Notes: a model not told the origin generated them from the letters alone. Positions 16,528-25,950 are shown, numbered from the stretch's first letter. The stretch is 64,000 nt of DNA from Treponema sp. UBA6988 (GCA_002448445.1 DJYC01000080.1:1-64000); one strand, 5' to 3'. Numbers and translations are program-made.

Positions 16528-16773
16528 TTATTCTCCCCGTATGTAAACAGATTCTCTTGGGTCTCCGGTTACCTGCTCTGCTTCCCACATATCAAAAACA
16601 GCGAATTCGCTAAAAGTAAGCAGCCCGTAACTTTCATCTTCAAGCATCAAATGGGTTTTAGACATTATGAATTTTCTAAAAGCCACCATTTGTTCAAAGT
16701 TATATTTTTCCATAATAAGTTCGATTACTTTGCGGTCATAATAATCAATTGCAAAATATAAATTTTTTTTCAT
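16528..16773 (-). CDS. Small protein of the DUF3990/DUF3791 module
   Basis: An 81-residue protein starting MKKNLYFAIDYYDRKVIEL. It carries a helical middle (EQMVAFRKFIMSKTHLML) and a conserved-looking end, LTFSEFAVFDMWEAEQVTGD. I recall similar small proteins beside DUF3990 genes but cannot name the family. It overlaps the DUF3990 stop by four bases and is followed by DUF3791 two bases later, so the three are made together. A role as antitoxin or substrate adaptor is conjecture. Confidence 0.65.
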   Translation of the reverse strand: MKKNLYFAIDYYDRKVIELIMEKYNFEQMVAFRKFIMSKTHLMLEDESYGLLTFSEFAVFDMWEAEQVTGDPRESVYIRGE

Positions 16774-17255
16774 ACGTATTTTGCCTCTTTAAATTGTAAT
16801 ACTGACAATGCCTTTTCTGTTTTGAATGTATATTGGTCTTTTAGTTTCTGAGGAAGCAGCTGTTTGACTGCACTGGCAGCATCAATATAGCCATCTAGAT
16901 AAAGAAGTATAGTGGGGAAAGTCTGATCGTTTGCAACAGGACCTATGATTAAATCATATTCATCTGCTGCATTCATGTTTATGTTTTTTCTGTTTTTTAC
17001 GACATAGTCCAGCCAGATTGAATCGGGACTGGAAAAGCGAAGGATTTTCAATTTGCTCAGTGCATCTTCATCAACAGAATAGCATGAAACAACAGCTTTA
17101 CCACTTGCACGAATGAGTACTGTTCTTTTAGCCCATTTTTCTGCCTGTTCAAAACTGCTTGTAGTGTAAAAACCTTTTCCAAAATCTAATGACCTTTGGA
17201 TTTTTAGTAATTTGGGATCCCGAATTTCTATGTTGCTGCCATGATAAAGCATCAT
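16770..17255 (-). CDS. DUF3990 protein, ADP-ribosyltransferase-like fold
   Basis: A 161-residue protein with the DUF3990 signature: MMLYHGSNIEIRDPK at the start, then RSLDFGKGFYTTSSFEQAEK, and later YDLIIGPVANDQTF. The H-G-S and F-Y-T-T elements resemble the NAD-binding core of small ADP-ribosyltransferases, so it may modify a host or phage molecule; this is family-based inference. The ATG follows the csm5 stop by two bases and its ribosome site, GGAGAAATAAAA, is in the last codons of csm5. It is therefore expressed and probably dosed with the Csm complex, which is unusual for this family. Confidence 0.8.
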   Translation of the reverse strand: MMLYHGSNIEIRDPKLLKIQRSLDFGKGFYTTSSFEQAEKWAKRTVLIRASGKAVVSCYSVDEDALSKLKILRFSSPDSIWLDYVVKNRKNINMNAADEYDLIIGPVANDQTFPTILLYLDGYIDAASAVKQLLPQKLKDQYTFKTEKALSVLQFKEAKYV

Positions 17256-17257
17256 TT

Positions 17258-18427
17258 TTATTTCTCCATGGGTGTTAATTTACATTTGCACCAGCCGAGC
17301 GGAAGGTACTGGCCATCATTGTTGAATACCCAGCGGGTTGTGCCATAAGGCATTTTTCTTCCTTTTTTACTTGGTGTTCTTGGATATCTTAAGTCATTTT
17401 CATACGTTACAAATTCAACTTGACTCCAGCGGCCAACTCGGATTATAAATTCATTTGATGCAGATTTTGTGGCAATTGATTTAAGTTCTTTATACAAATT
17501 TGTAATTGCATCACATTCTGAATTCGTGGCCTCTTTATAGTGCTTTCTGTATTCGTTTTCAAATTCTGTCAAATAAAAATCATTACACGCCTTTATTATA
17601 TCCTGCATAGCAATTTTTTTTGAAACAGCTTTTTGCGGAAGTCTTACATCAGACAAATCAGAGTTTATAACAAAACTGGATTCTCCACAAAGATTTATTT
17701 CCGTATCATTCTCCATAAAATAGCCTTTTATAACTTCTGATAGAACTTGACTTGAGTTATAAGGTACGGTTTCCTGTTTTTGGCTATCATATTTCACATT
17801 TTTAATCATGCCTACGCACTGTGTTCCCTTGCCCTCAAAAATGCAGTCACCAATTTGAAGAGCACGGAAAGGATCATTTTTTGCATCAGTAAATTTTAAA
17901 AGTTCCTTCTGAATTTGCTGTTCTTTTTCTCCTCGCTCTGTTACAAATCGCCGTAATTCATATTTTTCAAAAGATTTCTTAAGCTCACCATTTAAAAAAG
18001 CCGTGCGAATTGAACCTTTCAAGGAACTCCCCGGAATTACAGGGCTGCGCCCTCCTTCTGGTCTATACATTTGAAATACTTCTGCGGCGTTTTGCAAGGG
18101 GTCTTTTTCTTTATTTGCTTCATAAACTCTTATAAACTCTTTTGTACAGTGGCACATATAATTCATGTCATCATTTGAGGAATTTTTATGAAAGAAAGCT
18201 GCCATGCCTTTCATATCGCCTAAAGATGAAAGCTTGTCAAATTCTGAAAACTTTTGAGAGTCATTTGTAATTTTTTTTATCACAGAATCAGAAGAAAAAG
18301 TCACATACAGGCGACGACCAGTTTTTGAAAGTGCAATCTTATAATCCAACGGTGTCAACCTTTCTCCAGTTCCAATGTGCACACATGTTATAGGTTCTAC
18401 AGTTAATTTATATAGCTCTTTTCCCAT
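17258..18427 (-). CDS. csm5: Type III-A effector subunit Csm5
   Basis: About 389 residues from the ATG at 18427, chosen because GGAG lies seven bases upstream; another ATG at 18451 overlaps the csm4 stop. RAMP features are visible: an opening YKLTVEPITCVHIGTG, the glycine-rich PVIPGSSLKGSIRTAFLNG and a C-terminal YGTTRWVFNNDGQYLPLGW. Csm5 caps the Csm3 backbone and is needed for crRNA maturation and complex assembly. It follows csm4 in the usual order and leads directly into the DUF3990 module. Confidence 0.93.
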   Translation of the reverse strand: MGKELYKLTVEPITCVHIGTGERLTPLDYKIALSKTGRRLYVTFSSDSVIKKITNDSQKFSEFDKLSSLGDMKGMAAFFHKNSSNDDMNYMCHCTKEFIRVYEANKEKDPLQNAAEVFQMYRPEGGRSPVIPGSSLKGSIRTAFLNGELKKSFEKYELRRFVTERGEKEQQIQKELLKFTDAKNDPFRALQIGDCIFEGKGTQCVGMIKNVKYDSQKQETVPYNSSQVLSEVIKGYFMENDTEINLCGESSFVINSDLSDVRLPQKAVSKKIAMQDIIKACNDFYLTEFENEYRKHYKEATNSECDAITNLYKELKSIATKSASNEFIIRVGRWSQVEFVTYENDLRYPRTPSKKGRKMPYGTTRWVFNNDGQYLPLGWCKCKLTPMEK

Positions 18428-18444
18428 ATTTTTTCTCCATACAT

Positions 18445-19326
18445 TCAACAAATTGGAATTACTGGCGCAAAGGCACTTTGTACAATGCGACTGTCAGTAT
18501 GAACATTTGCCAAAAGCTCTCCTATAAATTCAATCTGTTTGTCGGTTTCAAACACGGCACCTTCTTCATAAAGTACAACAGTCTTTTTATAGGGACTAAG
18601 GCTTGAAACAAAGCTTCCTCCGATTTTTCCACTACGGACAAAAATATCTGCGCGTAAATTACGGATTTCGTTCATGTCGGATACAATAAACGGAGACAAA
18701 GCCATATACCTGTTTCCATGCAATTTAGCTTGTACCGATGTTGCATTTTGGATTACTTCAATTTCGCCTTTTCCAGTGGAAGAGTCTGCTCCATAACCGT
18801 TTTCAAATGCCCATTTGCAAAGCTGGGTGACACGCTCTGCGTTGTAAGACGAAAGCACATAAATATCAAAATCGGATTGTTCTTTATCTGTCCAAAGCTC
18901 TTCAATGCTGTAAAGTCCTCCGTCAACAACTGAATTTGTAATTCTTGAAATTGAATTATGCATTACCGTATTCGACTTAAAAGGAGTTTTACCTTCTATA
19001 TTTTGAGCTGGCTCCGAAATATCAAAATATGCATGTGCATTTTCGTACCGCCTCTTTTTTGCCTGCTTGATTTTTGCATAATCTTCTGGCGAAAGATTTT
19101 CTATTCTTTCAGGAACATCAGGAATAGCTTTGCAGACATAGCCTTTAGGAAAAGCAGAAGAAATTACAAATGCGTGATTTTCCTTGCAGTCTGCAATAAA
19201 TTCAGCAACAGCATCATCACCTTCATGATTTGCAATTCCCCATGCGATATGTCCCCAGATGGTGTCACCTTTTAAAGGTGTAACAAGAGGAGTTTTTAAT
19301 TTTATTTGTATTCGGAACAATGCCAT
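18445..19326 (-). CDS. csm4: Type III-A effector subunit Csm4
   Basis: The 293-residue RAMP protein begins MALFRIQIKLKTPLVTPLKG, followed by DTIWGHIAWG, a Csm4 hallmark, and has the glycine-rich YGADSSTGKGEIEV loop near residues 179-193. Csm4 binds Cas10 and the 5-prime tag of the crRNA at the foot of the complex. It lies between csm3 and csm5, 12 bases after csm3. No missing element was noted. Confidence 0.94.
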   Translation of the reverse strand: MALFRIQIKLKTPLVTPLKGDTIWGHIAWGIANHEGDDAVAEFIADCKENHAFVISSAFPKGYVCKAIPDVPERIENLSPEDYAKIKQAKKRRYENAHAYFDISEPAQNIEGKTPFKSNTVMHNSISRITNSVVDGGLYSIEELWTDKEQSDFDIYVLSSYNAERVTQLCKWAFENGYGADSSTGKGEIEVIQNATSVQAKLHGNRYMALSPFIVSDMNEIRNLRADIFVRSGKIGGSFVSSLSPYKKTVVLYEEGAVFETDKQIEFIGELLANVHTDSRIVQSAFAPVIPIC

Positions 19327-19338
19327 TTTTAATCCTTA

Positions 19339-20016
19339 TTATAAAATTATTTCTATACCAGTTTCATCATGAAGGTTTTTAAATTCAATCTGTCCGTTTC
19401 CGCGGCTTCCACCTCCACCCAAGAAATCTTCCTGCAAAAGTTTTAAGCCCTCAAGGACAACGCTGGTGAAATATTTTTTGTCCGTATCACCACCGTCGTC
19501 TGTGTCTATTATACGGTATGCAATTTCAAAGTCAAATTCTACGCCAGGAACGACACGCTCAATCGGGCGAGGATTTGCAACTGCTGTTATTCGGTTGAGA
19601 GAGTTTTCACTTTTTTCCTCTACAATCGGTTTGCCTTGGTTGAATTTTTCTTTCCATTCTTTTGCTAAAACAGCATCACGTACAATGATTCTTGTAGGAC
19701 CTTTTGTGTTTTCTGAAGAATCTCCTTTTCCACTTTTATTTGCACTTCCGAAAACACGACAGATTTCACAATCGGATTTTCCGCATGAACAGGGATTTCC
19801 TTTTGAATCAAGAATTTTACCAAGCTTCCATTCCAATAGGGAGCGCATTTTTCCTTTTATGCTGCTTCCTGGAATGTACGGTTCCTGCGTAAGAGGATTG
19901 CGGATTATCGGGTTATCCATGCCGCCTATTTCTACTTTTTCATTACCGGCACCAATATGAAGTCCTGTTTTTACGACGATTTTTCCAGTTATTTTCTTTG
20001 TTTCAAGCTGTTTCAT
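19339..20016 (-). CDS. csm3: Type III-A effector backbone subunit and target-RNA nuclease Csm3
   Basis: 225 residues from the ATG at 20016, which has GGAGG seven bases upstream; a TTG at 20031 would start inside that ribosome site. The protein shows the RAMP start KITGKIVVKTGLHIG, the active-site loop GGMDNPIIRNP with D34, which cuts target RNA every six bases, and the PYIPGSSIKGKMRSLLE glycine-rich loop. Zinc-finger-like cysteines occur in PCSCGKSDCEIC. With D34 kept, RNA cleavage should be active. It is followed by csm4 and preceded by csm2. Confidence 0.95.
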   Translation of the reverse strand: MKQLETKKITGKIVVKTGLHIGAGNEKVEIGGMDNPIIRNPLTQEPYIPGSSIKGKMRSLLEWKLGKILDSKGNPCSCGKSDCEICRVFGSANKSGKGDSSENTKGPTRIIVRDAVLAKEWKEKFNQGKPIVEEKSENSLNRITAVANPRPIERVVPGVEFDFEIAYRIIDTDDGGDTDKKYFTSVVLEGLKLLQEDFLGGGGSRGNGQIEFKNLHDETGIEIIL

Positions 20017-20037
20017 TTTAAATTCCTCCAATTCAGA

Positions 20038-20553
20038 TTAGTTTGCACTTTTTGGTGCTTTTTCATAATAAAATCCATACACTGATTCAAATAGCGACAC
20101 AAATGTGTGATAATCTTTTTCTGTCTTTATCAGATTGATTCCCGAAGAAAGAAATACCTCCAAATTTTTATAAACTCCTTTTTCTTCTGGTTTCGTTTTT
20201 GAAGCACGGGCTACAGTATATGCAACTTTAGATTTTATCATTTTGATATACGGAAGCTGTTCTTCCCACTTTGATTCAGCACCTAAAAGAACGCGTTCGT
20301 ATCTTTTTACTTCATCAAAAATACGTCTCAACTGTGTTGAGCTAACACCTATTTCAAATCCTTTTTTGTTTTTTCCTACAAAAGATTCAGCAATTTTCTG
20401 TGCCTGAGCATCAAACAAATCTTCCTTAGGAATATCTGTTTCTGCCTTGTAAAAAGATTCGATTTCTACAGGTTTCTTAACTTCTGATAAATCTGGTTGT
20501 TGTGACCTACTGGAATATCCACCATTCCCACCTGAATAATTGTTATAAGCCAT
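20038..20553 (-). CDS. csm2: Type III-A effector small subunit Csm2
   Basis: A 171-residue protein with a Gly/Ser/Tyr-rich, probably disordered start (NNYSGGNGGYSSRSQQ) followed by a helical domain: IGVSSTQLRRIFDEVKR, then LPYIKMIKSKVAYTVAR and the closing VSLFESVYGFYYEK. These are typical Csm2 helices, which line the inner strand of the complex and contact crRNA and target. It lies between cas10 and csm3 as in most type III-A loci. The disordered N-terminal tail makes it slightly longer than the common 120-150 residues. Confidence 0.92.
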   Translation of the reverse strand: MAYNNYSGGNGGYSSRSQQPDLSEVKKPVEIESFYKAETDIPKEDLFDAQAQKIAESFVGKNKKGFEIGVSSTQLRRIFDEVKRYERVLLGAESKWEEQLPYIKMIKSKVAYTVARASKTKPEEKGVYKNLEVFLSSGINLIKTEKDYHTFVSLFESVYGFYYEKAPKSAN

Positions 20554-20570
20554 TTTCTATTTTCCTCCGT

Positions 20571-22958
20571 TTAATTGTTTCTCTGTGTATATAACGCATA
20601 ACTAACTGCTATGCGGGATTTAATCATTTCTTGTGGTGATGTTCCGAATTCAAGAAGCCAATTACGGACTTTTTCATCCTTAACATTACGGGCAACAATA
20701 TACTTAAAGTTGCTCTTCCAAGTCTGATTTCTCATATTAATCAGGTCTTTTACCTTTCCTCCAAGGATGCTTTCTGCCCTTTTTGAAAAATCGACCATCT
20801 TGTAAACAAGGCCTGTGCTTAAAACATCTTCCTCAAGATATTTTTGAAGCAGCTTTCCATCGTTTATGTATTTTTCAAAATCAGACCAACTGACTGTCGT
20901 TCCAAAAAGTGTAATTGCATTCTTAACTGTTTTACCTCTGCCAATCCTTGCTTTTGACTGTTCTAGCATAGATTCTGCAGTTTCAGCAATCATAGCAACA
21001 GGGACACTTGCACCAGAAAGGGCAATTCCTGCCGAAAGAGTAAGAGATGGATTATTATTTGTAAGTTTTACAATTTCTTTTTGAAAATCTAATGCAAACT
21101 GAATTACCGCATCCCAACTTCCTAAAATACACAGGTCATCACCGCCAGAAAAAACCGTATAGATTACATCTTTATAAAGCACATTGTTTTCTGTTCCATT
21201 TTTGTCTTTCATAACACAAGTGTGAGTATTTACAAAATGTGTATAGTATGCGCTGAAAAAATAATGTAGTTTGTGGCTCATATCTGCATAACGGGAAAAG
21301 GACATTCTTGCCCCAAGTGAAGAAGAGAACACAAGTCCAAGGTTGTCTATATCAGCCTTAAACATTGCGAGTTTATTGTTTCCAGTTGACTTCTGTGCAA
21401 TGTCGGCAAAAGAAAGCAATCCTTTGTCTTCCTTTCTTGGAGCGGTATAAGGCAAATGTACTACAGCCCTTCCGGGAACATAATCATTTATTTTTGTAAA
21501 AGTCTTCTCGCTTTTTTTATCATCTCTTGAAATTTCAACCATCTGACCAAACGGAAGAAGATTTTCTGTTTTGTATTTGAGCCAGGAGGACTTTATGAGA
21601 TTCCCACCTATTTTGGTTAAGGCAGAACAGTTTGCACATTCCTTAGCGGTACCGTCATCATTTGTTCCACTTGCGGCAAAAACGCCACACTTAGGACATT
21701 CTCCAAACTTCTGTAAATTATCATAAAACTCTGACAAAACAGCACCATTTTTTTGCAAGGTTTTTTGCATCTTTTTTTGTTTACATAGGTCTGCATTATG
21801 ACCAATATCATTTATAAGATGTTGGGCATTTCTTTGGTGGACATCTTTCAGACTTGCTTCGACCCCATCAGAAATTATTATAGAAAGTTTTCCTGCGAAT
21901 TCTTTTAGAAAATACGTTTCTGCTTCAAGCTGAATAAGTGGTAAAAATTGTCTTACTTTCTCAGTATTCGGGAGAAGAAGCATAAAATTTCCGCCAGCAC
22001 TTGTAATAATGTTTGCTTCTGAAAGCCCTGTCTGACTTACAATGTTCCGTGCAATAATGTCACCTAAAGCTGCTATCTGAAAACTTTTTGCCCGCAGTAA
22101 TTTTGAACTGTCATCGTTTGTCTTTAACGCAAAAATATATTTTTGAATTCCTGAGACATCGCCTTTTAAAAATAGAAACTTTTTTTCATCAACTTTTTCT
22201 AATTCAATTTCAGTTTCTTTATTACAGGCTTTTTGAAATTTGTATAAAGCAGTTGCAAATGCTACAGTGGTTTTTGCATGCTGGTAAAGGCTTATGTCTG
22301 CATCGGTGTTCGTGGCAGATGGAATACACCACCAGTAACGTTCCAAAAGACTGTCCAAGGCTGGTATAAATTGTTCAAATGACAAACTCTGCAATGCAGC
22401 AAAATCTTTTTCAAAAAGTTCCCAGAGTTTATTATAATCATCCTTTCCTATTTTTGATGATGTTGTTGAAAGAATAGCATCTCCCTCGAGAGGTTGCATT
22501 TTACAATAAGCACGGTTAGGTTCATCTCTATCACCAATTCTTAATGTAGAAAGAATATGAATCAAAGGTTTTTCGTAAAATTTCACAGGATTATCATTCT
22601 GTACTGATTGATTTTCTGCATCTTCTTTTCCTAAAATATTACACCTGTCAGAACCACTCGAAAGCCGGTCACCCTGGGCGACCAGCCATTCTTCATATGT
22701 AGACGGAGAATGATGTTTTGCAGCAAGTTCTATTATTCTATTTGCATCCAAACCATCTGGGAGAACAAATTTAAATTTTTCTAAGAAGCCTTGTGTATAG
22801 ACAACGTGTTGATAACCATACCAGCCTCCCTGCTGTACTTTGCAATAAATACCTTCCAGTGCCTTATTATAAAGCTCTTTTCTGTTTGCTCTTTGTGCAA
22901 ATTTACCTACATCATGCAGCCACGAGGCAATGATTATTTCTTTTAACTCTTTATCCAT
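20571..22958 (-). CDS. cas10: Type III-A signature protein Cas10/Csm1
   Basis: A 795-residue Cas10. The N-terminal HD nuclease motif is intact (IIIASWLHDVGKFAQR, H15-D16). A zinc ribbon with CPKCG and CANC lies near 415-440. The second palm domain carries YTVFSGGDDLCILG near residue 604, the GGDD needed to make cyclic oligoadenylate from ATP. Both outputs, single-stranded DNA cutting and second-messenger synthesis, should therefore be active. It fits with card1 and csx20 downstream. It starts 18 bases after the cas6 stop and is followed by csm2. Confidence 0.97.
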   Translation of the reverse strand: MDKELKEIIIASWLHDVGKFAQRANRKELYNKALEGIYCKVQQGGWYGYQHVVYTQGFLEKFKFVLPDGLDANRIIELAAKHHSPSTYEEWLVAQGDRLSSGSDRCNILGKEDAENQSVQNDNPVKFYEKPLIHILSTLRIGDRDEPNRAYCKMQPLEGDAILSTTSSKIGKDDYNKLWELFEKDFAALQSLSFEQFIPALDSLLERYWWCIPSATNTDADISLYQHAKTTVAFATALYKFQKACNKETEIELEKVDEKKFLFLKGDVSGIQKYIFALKTNDDSSKLLRAKSFQIAALGDIIARNIVSQTGLSEANIITSAGGNFMLLLPNTEKVRQFLPLIQLEAETYFLKEFAGKLSIIISDGVEASLKDVHQRNAQHLINDIGHNADLCKQKKMQKTLQKNGAVLSEFYDNLQKFGECPKCGVFAASGTNDDGTAKECANCSALTKIGGNLIKSSWLKYKTENLLPFGQMVEISRDDKKSEKTFTKINDYVPGRAVVHLPYTAPRKEDKGLLSFADIAQKSTGNNKLAMFKADIDNLGLVFSSSLGARMSFSRYADMSHKLHYFFSAYYTHFVNTHTCVMKDKNGTENNVLYKDVIYTVFSGGDDLCILGSWDAVIQFALDFQKEIVKLTNNNPSLTLSAGIALSGASVPVAMIAETAESMLEQSKARIGRGKTVKNAITLFGTTVSWSDFEKYINDGKLLQKYLEEDVLSTGLVYKMVDFSKRAESILGGKVKDLINMRNQTWKSNFKYIVARNVKDEKVRNWLLEFGTSPQEMIKSRIAVSYALYTQRNN

Positions 22959-22976
22959 CTATATTTCTCCAGTTTT

Positions 22977-23882
22977 TTATCTTTCCCAAAAATCAATCTG
23001 CCCTAATCCAAAATTTGGATTTTTCCCAGCATTACAAATACGAGCAAAATCCAGTAAGGCCAAATCAAAGTTCGAAAATTTTCCTTTTAACTTAAAAGTC
23101 CCAATAACTCCACCTAACTGCATAGCCTTTTTCTGCCTTGCTGAATAATGTTCATAATCTTTCCAGCGAATATTTCTCTCTTCAATTTCTAGCTCGATAT
23201 TATTGTTATCATAAAACGGTACATTTTCGTAAGAACCATACAAGGCGCAAAGGGTTTTAGCTCTCCTAAAGAGGCACTGCATAAAATCATGGGCAGTAAA
23301 ATCCACAGAATACTTACCCTTTGTTTTAAAGCGGAGAGGCGTTTTTAATTCAACAAGAATCTCTTTTGAACTCTTCTTCTGAATATTAAATTCTGAATCA
23401 AACTTCCAATCCAGTGGGGAATTATTTGTATCTAAATTTTCTTCATCAATCATAATTGAATGTCCCCCTATTTTTACGTCATTAATCGCAAACGGTATTC
23501 TCTCCTTGAATAATCCTTTTTGTCCCGCTTTATAAAATGCAGCATATATATATGGAAGATAGTCACATGCCTTGCCATATAAGTTAATTGTAAAGGCGGA
23601 TTCGGAGCAGTTACAAAAAGAGAATGGATGAGTAGCCCGATCTGTTCCTGTATGAATAGAATTATTCTGAGGAATTATTGTTTCAAAGATATAGGCATAG
23701 GCACAAATTTTATTATATGCGCAGGACGGGCACTCTTTTCCGTGAGCAATACAAGTCATGGACCGAAGATTATAGCCAAGCACACTTCGGAGCACAAAAG
23801 CGTAATGTACCGGGGAAATATGCTCTAAAGCAGAGGAGAAACTGATTTTAAAAGTCACAGGGAGATAGCATAACTCAATCAT
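22977..23882 (-). CDS. cas6: crRNA-processing endoribonuclease Cas6
   Basis: The 301-residue protein ends with the Cas6 C-terminal pattern: RWKDYEHYSARQKKAMQLGG, then VIGTFKLKG and the glycine-rich GKNPNFGLGQIDF. The N-terminal half has cysteines in KECPSCAYNKIC, as in the PF10040-type Cas6 proteins of type III loci. Cas6 cuts the long array transcript within each repeat, leaving the eight-base ATTAAAAC tag on the crRNA. It is the first gene of the operon, with a promoter about 20 bases upstream. Confidence 0.87.
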   Translation of the reverse strand: MIELCYLPVTFKISFSSALEHISPVHYAFVLRSVLGYNLRSMTCIAHGKECPSCAYNKICAYAYIFETIIPQNNSIHTGTDRATHPFSFCNCSESAFTINLYGKACDYLPYIYAAFYKAGQKGLFKERIPFAINDVKIGGHSIMIDEENLDTNNSPLDWKFDSEFNIQKKSSKEILVELKTPLRFKTKGKYSVDFTAHDFMQCLFRRAKTLCALYGSYENVPFYDNNNIELEIEERNIRWKDYEHYSARQKKAMQLGGVIGTFKLKGKFSNFDLALLDFARICNAGKNPNFGLGQIDFWER

Positions 23883-23897
23883 TTTCTATAGTAATTA

Positions 23898-23925
23898 ATT
23901 ATAACACACAATCCTAAGAAGTCCA
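23898..23925 (-). promoter_or_regulatory. Promoter of the cas operon
   Basis: On the minus strand TGGACT (23920-23925) and a perfect TATAAT (23898-23903) are spaced by 16 bases. Transcription would begin about ten bases before the cas6 ATG. No other promoter of this quality was seen before the array, so one transcript may serve cas6 to cas2. Confidence 0.6.
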
Positions 23926-24010
23926 TAAAAAAATATATCAGAATAACTATTTAATGTTTGCTGAGAAAGTCCTTTTTACAAGTGTTATCAAGGGGGAGGG
24001 GAGAAGCCCT

Positions 24011-25822
24011 CTAAAAATCCCCTTTCAAAAACTCTTCCACATTCTTATATTCAACACCATTTTTTAGCATCTGCGATTCTCCGCGATAGAGTACACATCT
24101 TCGGACAACTTTTCCAAATTGAGCTTCTGTAAGCAAAATCTTTTCTTCATCATTAATATGGCGGTACTGAGCAGGGCATGGTTCTTTACTGTGCTTGATT
24201 TCAAAAATTTCGCATTGCTTTTTTGCTTTATCCTGAATGACCATATCGAATTCACCGGAAGCAAATTTTAGCTTAAAGACATTGCGCTTTAAACCATAGG
24301 CACGCTTTGTTTCTAAAAAGACAATATCTTCAAGCATTCGGCCGCGGACATCTTCAAGGATTTTGTCTGTGATAATATCTCGTAATTCCCCAGTCAAAGA
24401 GCCAAAAACTTCATCCTGCATCAGAGAATAAACAAGCACCTGTGCCTGACAGAAACGCAATCCGCATTGAGTAAAAATAATTCGTTCCTGTTTTTTATTG
24501 CTGATTGGAATATTTTCTGTGTAAACAATTTCAAGCAAATCAAGGGCCTTTAAGTATTCGGTAATCTCCTTAATATGTACCTCTTCAATTTCTATGGACT
24601 GTCTTTCCTTATTGCGGATTTTCAGAATGTCCATCAGCTTTTTAGTAACTTCGCTTGCATCAAAAGTATCCAGAAAATCGGTACGTTTTGCTTCATCTTT
24701 TTCACGGCGGAGCAGGTCTTTTGCAGAGCCCAAATCATTGGATTTAAAATCTCTAGTAATAACATCAACCGTGAAGGCTTGGTTCATATCTTCGATAATT
24801 CTGTTGATGGCATTTGTGAGTTCCTCTTTTTTGTACAAATCAATCAGATTTCGGAAGTGATTTCCCCTGTCATAGCATTTAAGAGAATGCTGAATGTTCT
24901 GTGCAATTGCAGTATCAATGTAACGGCGGGTGGATTCATCAGTACGGAAAGAAGCGTCAAAGGCATTTGCATCGCTGTCTTCAAAGTTTGTTTCTCCGGC
25001 CTTTAGTGTTCCGCCATAACGTATATACTCATCGATGTCATCGATTTTTAAAAGCCTTGAATATTCGCGGAATGGAATAAAAGTTGTGTGAATGGTAACA
25101 GCACGGTCATACAGTTCTTCATTTTGGGTAAACCAAAAGCCGAGTGAATCCGTACCGGACAAAACAATCTTCATGCCCTGTACTGCATACACATCCGAAA
25201 GAAGGGCTGCGTTATCAATGAACTTTTCAATAAGAGTAATTTCATCAATAAAGACATATTTGTATTTGAGCTTGTTGGCAAGCTTTAAGTCGGCATTCAA
25301 TTCTTCAATTGTATTTTCTGTAGAAGCTTTTATATACATTGCTGATTTTTGTTCTTCTTTATTCATGGAAAGAATAAGCTGTTTTAGGAGAGTTGTTTTC
25401 CCAGTTCTGCGGAGGCCAAAAACAAGGCATACTTTGTCGGCAGCCGGAGCTTTTAAGAAGCTTTGAATTTTAGAAAAGCAGTCCCTTTGTTCGTATTGGC
25501 TTGCTGTCTGCGCCATCTTCAAAAGCGCTTCTCCAAAGAGGGCAGGCATTTTAAATTCAGGCTCTGGTGTTTCTTCTTTTGCGTCAGAAACAGGGGCTGG
25601 CAGTGTTTTTTTTAATGCTTTCAATTCTTTTTGAAGTTTTTTTCTTTCTTCAATTTGAGGCTTGAGGGTATTTGCTTCTTCTTCAGAGATGCATCGGTTT
25701 TTTGTCTTTCCGTTTTCTTTCCATTGCTGATAGTAATATCTTTTTTTGCTTATAATTTTTTCTATTACATAGCCTAAAGGAAGTTTTGCAATTTGTTCCT
25801 CTAATTCGTTAATATCTGCCAT
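24011..25822 (-). CDS. AAA-family (AAA_14/DUF4143-like) ATPase
   Basis: The protein of about 603 residues starts at the ATG at 25822, behind an AGAGG ribosome site. After a coiled N-terminal region (about 50-85, rich in E and K) it has Walker A FGLRRTGKTTLL near 137, the strand YVFIDEITL as Walker B, and VLSGTDSLGFWF. The C-terminal part ends with a nuclease-like IFEIKHSKEP element, as in DUF4143 proteins. Such ATPases are numerous in Treponema and other gut bacteria and their role is not settled. A perfect inverted repeat overlaps its promoter. Confidence 0.85.
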   Translation of the reverse strand: MADINELEEQIAKLPLGYVIEKIISKKRYYYQQWKENGKTKNRCISEEEANTLKPQIEERKKLQKELKALKKTLPAPVSDAKEETPEPEFKMPALFGEALLKMAQTASQYEQRDCFSKIQSFLKAPAADKVCLVFGLRRTGKTTLLKQLILSMNKEEQKSAMYIKASTENTIEELNADLKLANKLKYKYVFIDEITLIEKFIDNAALLSDVYAVQGMKIVLSGTDSLGFWFTQNEELYDRAVTIHTTFIPFREYSRLLKIDDIDEYIRYGGTLKAGETNFEDSDANAFDASFRTDESTRRYIDTAIAQNIQHSLKCYDRGNHFRNLIDLYKKEELTNAINRIIEDMNQAFTVDVITRDFKSNDLGSAKDLLRREKDEAKRTDFLDTFDASEVTKKLMDILKIRNKERQSIEIEEVHIKEITEYLKALDLLEIVYTENIPISNKKQERIIFTQCGLRFCQAQVLVYSLMQDEVFGSLTGELRDIITDKILEDVRGRMLEDIVFLETKRAYGLKRNVFKLKFASGEFDMVIQDKAKKQCEIFEIKHSKEPCPAQYRHINDEEKILLTEAQFGKVVRRCVLYRGESQMLKNGVEYKNVEEFLKGDF

Positions 25823-25840
25823 ATCAAACCTCTTACAGAT

Positions 25841-25885
25841 ATTTAACACCAATTAACACCAAATGTAAAGGTGTTAATTGGTGTT
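25841..25885 (-). promoter_or_regulatory. 16-base perfect inverted repeat over the ATPase promoter
   Basis: AACACCAATTAACACC (25845-25860) and its exact complement (25870-25885) flank a nine-base loop. On the minus strand TTTACA (25864-25869, in the loop) and TTAAAT (25841-25846) form a promoter with a 17-base spacer, so one arm fills the spacer and the other lies upstream. Each arm itself has the repeated word AACACC. This is the form of an operator, probably for autoregulation. Confidence 0.6.
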
Positions 25886-25950
25886 GGAAATAATAGAAAA
25901 GAGCGTTTTCCATGCAGGCTTGAAATCCTGCAAAATTTTGCCTTTTTTAC

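Noticed and set aside
13647..23882. A csm6 gene or other HEPN effector in the type III operon
   Set aside because: No protein carries the R-x4-6-H HEPN motif with a CARF domain; Card1 and Csx20 fill the signalling roles.
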